The notes beneath the pieces were generated by a model. It did not search any database. It saw only the letters and a program-made list of their open reading frames with translations, and had not been told where the DNA came from. Below are positions 60,156 through 64,000 of a stretch of 64,000 bases of DNA, piece by piece. Positions within the stretch are counted from its first letter, which is position 1. Every line of letters starts with the position of its first letter. The translations under genes were made by a program, and so were the position numbers. Source of the stretch: Aquabacterium sp. (GTDB taxonomy: Bacteria; Pseudomonadota; Gammaproteobacteria; Burkholderiales; Burkholderiaceae_C); contig JAURXM010000131.1 of NCBI GenBank assembly GCA_030654395.1, positions 434,001 through 498,000 on the forward strand, in the 5' to 3' direction.

Positions 60156-60185
60156 GCGGCCCTTTTACCAGGGCCGCCTTTTTTT
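60156..60185 (+). terminator. Intrinsic terminator after flhDC
   Basis: GCGGCCCT-TTTACC-AGGGCCGC, an eight-base stem with six-base loop, then C and seven T residues. It is placed about 100 bases after the flhC stop. Confidence 0.88.
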
Positions 60186-60231
60186 GGCATCAAGCAATTG
60201 AAAAACGCGCACTGTGTGGCCTTGTTCACGG

Positions 60232-60258
60232 TTTAGAAAAAACCCCGAACGCCGAAGA
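60232..60258 (+). promoter_or_regulatory. Candidate sigma-28 (FliA) promoter of motA
   Basis: A -10 element GCCGAAGA (six of eight to GCCGATAA) at 60251-60258, with a weak TTTAGAAA -35 eleven bases before it. It lies 42 bases upstream of the motA ATG and after the flhDC terminator, as expected for a class III flagellar promoter. Confidence 0.45.
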
Positions 60259-60299
60259 TACATGCACGAGACCAATGCACGAACGACATTTAAACAACC

Positions 60300-61157
60300 A
60301 TGAACATCGCCATCGGCTACATCCTCTCGATAGGCTGCATTTTTGGCGCCTACATCATGCACGGCGGCAACATGCAGGTGGTCCTGCATGCTTTACCTTT
60401 GGAGTGCATGGCTATTCTGGGTGGGGCACTTGGCGGCTTCATCGTGAACAATCAGAACTCCACGCTCAAGGCTGTATTGAAGAGCTTTGGCCCACTGTTA
60501 AAAGGCTCCAAATACAGCAAGGCCCGATACATGGAGATGCTGGCCATGCTCTATGAGATTCTGCAAAAAGTACGCAAGGAAGGTTTGATGTCCATTGAAA
60601 AGGACGTTGAAGAACCGCACACCTCTGCCTTGTTCCAGAAGTACCCCAACGTGGGGCACGACCACCATATGGTGGAGTTCATCACGGACTACCTGCGCAT
60701 GATGGTGTCGGGCAACCTCAATGCCCACGAGATTGAAGCGCTGATGGACAACGAGATCGATACGCACCACCAAGAAGGCCACTCACCCGTTGCGGCCGTG
60801 GCCCGTTTGGCCGGTGCCCTGCCCGCCTTCGGGATCGTGGCTGCCGTGCTGGGTGTGGTGAACACCATGGGCTCTGTGGGGCAGCCGCCTGCCGTGCTGG
60901 GCGGCATGATTGGCTCAGCCTTGGTGGGTACCTTCCTGGGTATTTTGCTGGCCTATGGCGTGGTGGAACCCTTGGGCGGCTTGATGGAGCAAAAGCTAGA
61001 AGAGGGCACCAAAGAATTCCAGGTTGTCAAAACAGTGCTGCTGGCCAGCATGCAGGGCTATGCACCGCAAGTGGCCATCGAGTTCGGCCGCAAGGTGCTG
61101 TACTCAACCATGCGCCCCACCTTCGGTGAACTTGAAGCCCACGTCAAGAAGAAATAA
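60300..61157 (+). CDS. motA: Flagellar motor stator protein MotA
   Basis: A 285-residue stator subunit with four transmembrane helices (IAIGYILSIGCIFGAYIM and ALPAFGIVAAVLGVVNTMGSVGQPP among them). The cytoplasmic loop (about 60-170) with charged residues contacts the rotor. It conducts protons with MotB. The 3-base initiation at 60300 follows a possible sigma-28 promoter, and motB begins 36 bases after its stop. Confidence 0.96.
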   Translation: MNIAIGYILSIGCIFGAYIMHGGNMQVVLHALPLECMAILGGALGGFIVNNQNSTLKAVLKSFGPLLKGSKYSKARYMEMLAMLYEILQKVRKEGLMSIEKDVEEPHTSALFQKYPNVGHDHHMVEFITDYLRMMVSGNLNAHEIEALMDNEIDTHHQEGHSPVAAVARLAGALPAFGIVAAVLGVVNTMGSVGQPPAVLGGMIGSALVGTFLGILLAYGVVEPLGGLMEQKLEEGTKEFQVVKTVLLASMQGYAPQVAIEFGRKVLYSTMRPTFGELEAHVKKK

Positions 61158-61193
61158 GCCACGAACAACCCGCGTCAACCTTGAAAGAAAGAC

Positions 61194-62153
61194 ATGGCAG
61201 GCGATTCAAAGAAGGTTCAACCGATCATCATCAAGCGCGTCAAAAAGGGCGGCCACGCTGTGCACGGTGGCGCTTGGAAGATCGCTTATGCCGACTTTGT
61301 AACTGCCATGATGGCCTTTTTCTTGTTGATGTGGCTGTTGGGCTCCACCACCGAGGGTGACAAAAAAGGCATTGCCGACTACTTCAACAGCCCACTCAAA
61401 ATTGCCATGTTTGGTGGCTCCGGTGCGGGTGATGCGAGCTCAATCGTCAAGGGCGGCGGCAACAGCTTGTCAGAAAGTGTGGGTCAAGTAAAAAAAGGTT
61501 CGACCTCAGAGACCGCTGCCGACAAAGCACGCAAAAAAGCCATTCGACAAGAGCAAGGTAGGGCTGAATCGTCGCGCTTGCGTGCCCTGAAAGACAAGAT
61601 GGAAGAGGTCATCGCCAACGACGAGCGGCTGTCCAAGTTCCAATCTCAAATCAGACTTGACTTAACGGCCGAGGGTTTGCGCATCCAAATCGTCGATGAC
61701 CTCAACCGACCGATGTTCAATAGCGGCGCCGACGAAGTCAACGTCTACATGAGGGACATCCTCAGAGCCATTGGTCATGTCCTTGAAGAAGTACCCAACC
61801 GACTGACGATAGAGGGCCACACGGACGCCCAACCCTTCAGCGCGGGGGATCAAGGCTACAGCAACTGGGAGCTCTCTGCTGACCGCGCCAATGCCTCGCG
61901 ACGAGAGCTGATTGCAGGCGGACTGATGGGCAACAAAATCTTACGGGTACAGGGCTTGTCTGCCAGCGTGCCTTTTGAGAAAAATGACCCCGATAGCCCC
62001 ATGAATCGACGCATCAGCATCATCGTGATGAACCGCGAAGCCGAAGACCGCTTCTTTGACTCTGCTCGCGCCGAGAACGTACCGGCAGAAGGTGTCGAAG
62101 ATGAGGAAATGAGCGATGTAAAACCCTTAAGACCAAGCGTAACCGGTCGATAA
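61194..62153 (+). CDS. motB: Flagellar motor stator protein MotB
   Basis: A 319-residue stator subunit. The single N-terminal helix carries the ion-conducting Asp34 (YADFVTAMMAFFLLMWLLG). A plug region follows, then an OmpA-like peptidoglycan-binding domain with LTIEGHTDAQPF and NWELSADRANASRREL. The WKIAYAD context suits a proton-driven stator. It is co-transcribed with motA. Confidence 0.96.
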   Translation: MAGDSKKVQPIIIKRVKKGGHAVHGGAWKIAYADFVTAMMAFFLLMWLLGSTTEGDKKGIADYFNSPLKIAMFGGSGAGDASSIVKGGGNSLSESVGQVKKGSTSETAADKARKKAIRQEQGRAESSRLRALKDKMEEVIANDERLSKFQSQIRLDLTAEGLRIQIVDDLNRPMFNSGADEVNVYMRDILRAIGHVLEEVPNRLTIEGHTDAQPFSAGDQGYSNWELSADRANASRRELIAGGLMGNKILRVQGLSASVPFEKNDPDSPMNRRISIIVMNREAEDRFFDSARAENVPAEGVEDEEMSDVKPLRPSVTGR

Positions 62154-62209
62154 GCCTTTAGCGAGTGTGGCGCAACCCTAGGCGCCCCAGACTGAAACAA
62201 GGATGAGCC

Positions 62210-62608
62210 ATGAGCACCCCAGCTGACCTGAAATTTCTCATCGTGGACGACTTCTCCACCATGCGCCGGATTGTCCGGGGCCTGCTCAAGGAGATCGGCT
62301 ACATCAATGCCGAAGAAGCCGAAGATGGTGCAGTCGCTTTGAGCATGCTGCAAAACGCCAAATTCGACTTTGTCGTCAGCGATATCAACATGCCCAATAT
62401 GAACGGTTTTGAGTTACTCAAAGCAATCAAGGCAGACGACACACTCAAGCACTTACCGGTGCTGATGGTCACGGCTGAGGCCCGCAAAGAAGACATCGTT
62501 CTGGCTGCTCAAACAGGCGCAGCAGGCTACATCGTCAAACCTTTTACCAAGGCCACCTTGGAAGAAAAGGTCCAGAAGATCATGCAAAAACTGGCCGCCA
62601 CGGCCTGA
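62210..62608 (+). CDS. cheY: Chemotaxis response regulator CheY
   Basis: A 132-residue single receiver domain. Phospho-acceptor Asp58 is in [16 protein letters not shown], acidic Asp13/Asp14 in [11 protein letters not shown], switch Thr88, and Lys110 in YIVKPFT. The CheY identity follows from the near-universal [16 protein letters not shown] and NMPNM segments and from the adjoining cheZ. It binds FliM when phosphorylated. It precedes cheZ by 14 bases. Confidence 0.96.
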   Translation: MSTPADLKFLIVDDFSTMRRIVRGLLKEIGYINAEEAEDGAVALSMLQNAKFDFVVSDINMPNMNGFELLKAIKADDTLKHLPVLMVTAEARKEDIVLAAQTGAAGYIVKPFTKATLEEKVQKIMQKLAATA

Positions 62609-62621
62609 TAGGGAGTACGCC

Positions 62622-63263
62622 ATGAAGATGGACCTACCCGACAACATGCAGATGCCCGCAGCATCACCTGAGATCTTCCAGCAACTGGGCACGCTGACAC
62701 GTCAGCTTCACGACACGCTCAACATGCTGGGCGTGCTACCAGGCTTGAAGAACACGGTGGACGACCTACCCGATGCGCGCAGCCGGTTGACCTACATCGC
62801 CACCAAGACGGCCGAAGCCGCCGAGAAGGTACTGAACTTGGTGGACAAGGCCAAGGAAGACCAAGAACACATCGTCAGTGAGACGCGCCGCATCGCCAAG
62901 CTGATTGTGGCAGACCCGGTTAAGGCGGTGGCCAGTGGCGCTGTGCTGAATTTCGTAGAAGACGTGGAAGTCGTCACACGCCGTGTTGACAGCCATTTGA
63001 CCGACATCATGATGGCCCAAGACTTCCATGACCTCACCAGTCAGGTTGTAGCCAAGGTGGTGAAGCTGGCCAATGACCTCGAGACGCAACTGGTCAAAGT
63101 ACTGGTTCAAGCCGCCCCGCTGGAGCAAGCGCAAAAGGTCGAAGCGATGCTGACCGTTCACAACGTGATACTGGAAGGCCCCGTCGTCGAAGCGGATGGC
63201 CGCACCGACGTGGTAGCCAATCAGAGCGAGGTCGATGATCTGCTGGCCAGCATGGGTTTTTGA
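62622..63263 (+). CDS. cheZ: CheY-P phosphatase CheZ
   Basis: A 213-residue helical phosphatase that dephosphorylates CheY-P. The catalytic Gln lies in the conserved MAQDFHDLTSQV segment of the long helical hairpin. The C-terminal VDDLLASMGF is the CheY-binding peptide. Its stop region overlaps the convergent LytTR gene by 43 bases. No cheA or cheW is in the window. Confidence 0.95.
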   Translation: MKMDLPDNMQMPAASPEIFQQLGTLTRQLHDTLNMLGVLPGLKNTVDDLPDARSRLTYIATKTAEAAEKVLNLVDKAKEDQEHIVSETRRIAKLIVADPVKAVASGAVLNFVEDVEVVTRRVDSHLTDIMMAQDFHDLTSQVVAKVVKLANDLETQLVKVLVQAAPLEQAQKVEAMLTVHNVILEGPVVEADGRTDVVANQSEVDDLLASMGF

Positions 63264-64000
63264 TCCACCATGCACTCACGTACCGCTGTCACCTGACGGC
63301 GGGACACGGCCAACCACTCCATCGTGGGCGCCACCTGTACGGCCCAGGCCTCACCGCCTTCGGCGTCGTCAGCACGGCGCTCAAGTGCTTTCATAGCCTG
63401 ACGCGACACCAGCGCATTGCGGTGGACACGGATGAACCGGTCACCGACCCTGGCCTCTAGCTCGGCCAGTGATTCGTCCAGCACGTGGCTGTGCTCGGCT
63501 GTGCGCAAGGTCACGTATTTTTGCTCGGCCTTGAAGTAGAGGATGTCGGTCAGCGCGATGCGCTCCAAGCTGCCACGCTCTTGCACCACAAAGACCTCAT
63601 GGGCCTCTAACTCAGCGGTGCGCCCTCTATCGACCATGGCAGGCTGGCGTGCAGCCAGTAACTTGACGACACGCTCCAGCGTCGCATTGAGCCGCTCTAG
63701 CCGAACGGGTTTGGTCAGATAATCTGCGGCAGCCAAATCAAACGCCCTCAAAGCATGCTCTGCATGGGCCGTCACGAAAGCCACTGCAGGCGGGGTTTTG
63801 AGCTCACGCAAACGGGCTGCCAGCACCATGCCGTCCAACCCGGGCATCTGGATATCAAGCAGCACCATATCGGGTGCTTGCCCGGCCTCATCTTGCTCAC
63901 GCAGCCACATGAGCGCAGCCACGGACTCGCCAAATTCGGCGATCACCTCATTGGGTACGCTAGATTGCGCCAACAGGGATTTGATGCGCAAACGCGCCAA
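63221..64000 (-). CDS. LytTR-type response regulator (AlgR/LytR family), partial
   Basis: A response regulator cut by the right window edge, so its start is not visible. 259 residues remain. The receiver domain has phospho-Asp in VLLDIQMPGLDG and Lys in YLTKPVR. The C-terminal LytTR DNA-binding domain has LTDILYFKAEQKYVTLRT and FIRVHRNALVS. It would be paired with a membrane sensor kinase outside the window. Its 3' end overlaps cheZ, but no functional tie to chemotaxis is implied. Confidence 0.93.
   Translation of the reverse strand: MARLRIKSLLAQSSVPNEVIAEFGESVAALMWLREQDEAGQAPDMVLLDIQMPGLDGMVLAARLRELKTPPAVAFVTAHAEHALRAFDLAAADYLTKPVRLERLNATLERVVKLLAARQPAMVDRGRTAELEAHEVFVVQERGSLERIALTDILYFKAEQKYVTLRTAEHSHVLDESLAELEARVGDRFIRVHRNALVSRQAMKALERRADDAEGGEAWAVQVAPTMEWLAVSRRQVTAVRECMVDQKPMLASRSSTSL

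Overview
The window reads as a stretch of a betaproteobacterial chromosome, order Burkholderiales and probably Comamonadaceae or a close relative. The support is protein character (RsmB-type methyltransferase, MaeB, EpsE-like export protein, FlhDC with MotAB and CheYZ), an mla operon ordered F-E-D-A-C-B, and a GC content that looks to be in the high fifties. Assignment below order level is inference. Coding density is high and no gene-free gap exceeds 300 bases. I saw no rRNA, tRNA, CRISPR array, prophage or complete insertion sequence. The only mobile-type gene is one REP-associated Y1 transposase.

Region by region: 1-4.3 kb has purN, a DUF2167 membrane protein and an M50 protease, then a histidine kinase and two small proteins on the other strand. 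4.4-10 kb is a TetR/AraC-controlled catabolic cluster (Baeyer-Villiger monooxygenase, two SDRs, a GST). 10-18.5 kb has a glycosyltransferase, a small membrane protein, an AraC regulator divergent from a sterol-desaturase-family hydroxylase, an RNA methyltransferase, a polysaccharide export protein and a GGDEF/EAL protein. 18.6-25.3 kb has malic enzyme, an orphan papain-like protease with an unknown partner, a DMT transporter, and a divergent acyl-CoA dehydrogenase/SDR pair. 25.3-33.6 kb is all minus strand: periplasmic-binding protein plus hybrid kinase, a molybdopterin oxidoreductase, and a trypsin-like protease with an FHA membrane protein.

33.6-39.65 kb is the most unusual part: a seven-gene arsenic operon read arsR, thioredoxin-type arsC, aqpS-like aquaporin, glutaredoxin-type arsC, arsH, a circularly permuted ATP-grasp enzyme of unknown role, and an ArsA ATPase with a thioredoxin-fold domain fused to its N-terminus. 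No ArsB, Acr3 or ArsD is present. Junctions are overlapping or very short, so the ATP-grasp gene and the fusion appear to be genuine operon members.

39.8-49 kb has rpoH under a perfect CIRCE element, the pgi/tal versus zwf sugar-phosphate genes with a GntR/FadR-like palindrome between them, and the mla lipid-transport operon. 49-55.5 kb is gltBD with a good sigma-70 promoter and a strong terminator that abuts mlaF. 55.6-59 kb has the Y1 transposase, a ferredoxin-reductase/fatty-acid-desaturase pair and a 39-codon relic of a second desaturase. 59-64 kb is the flagellar master regulator flhDC, motAB, cheY and cheZ, then a LytTR response regulator cut by the window end.
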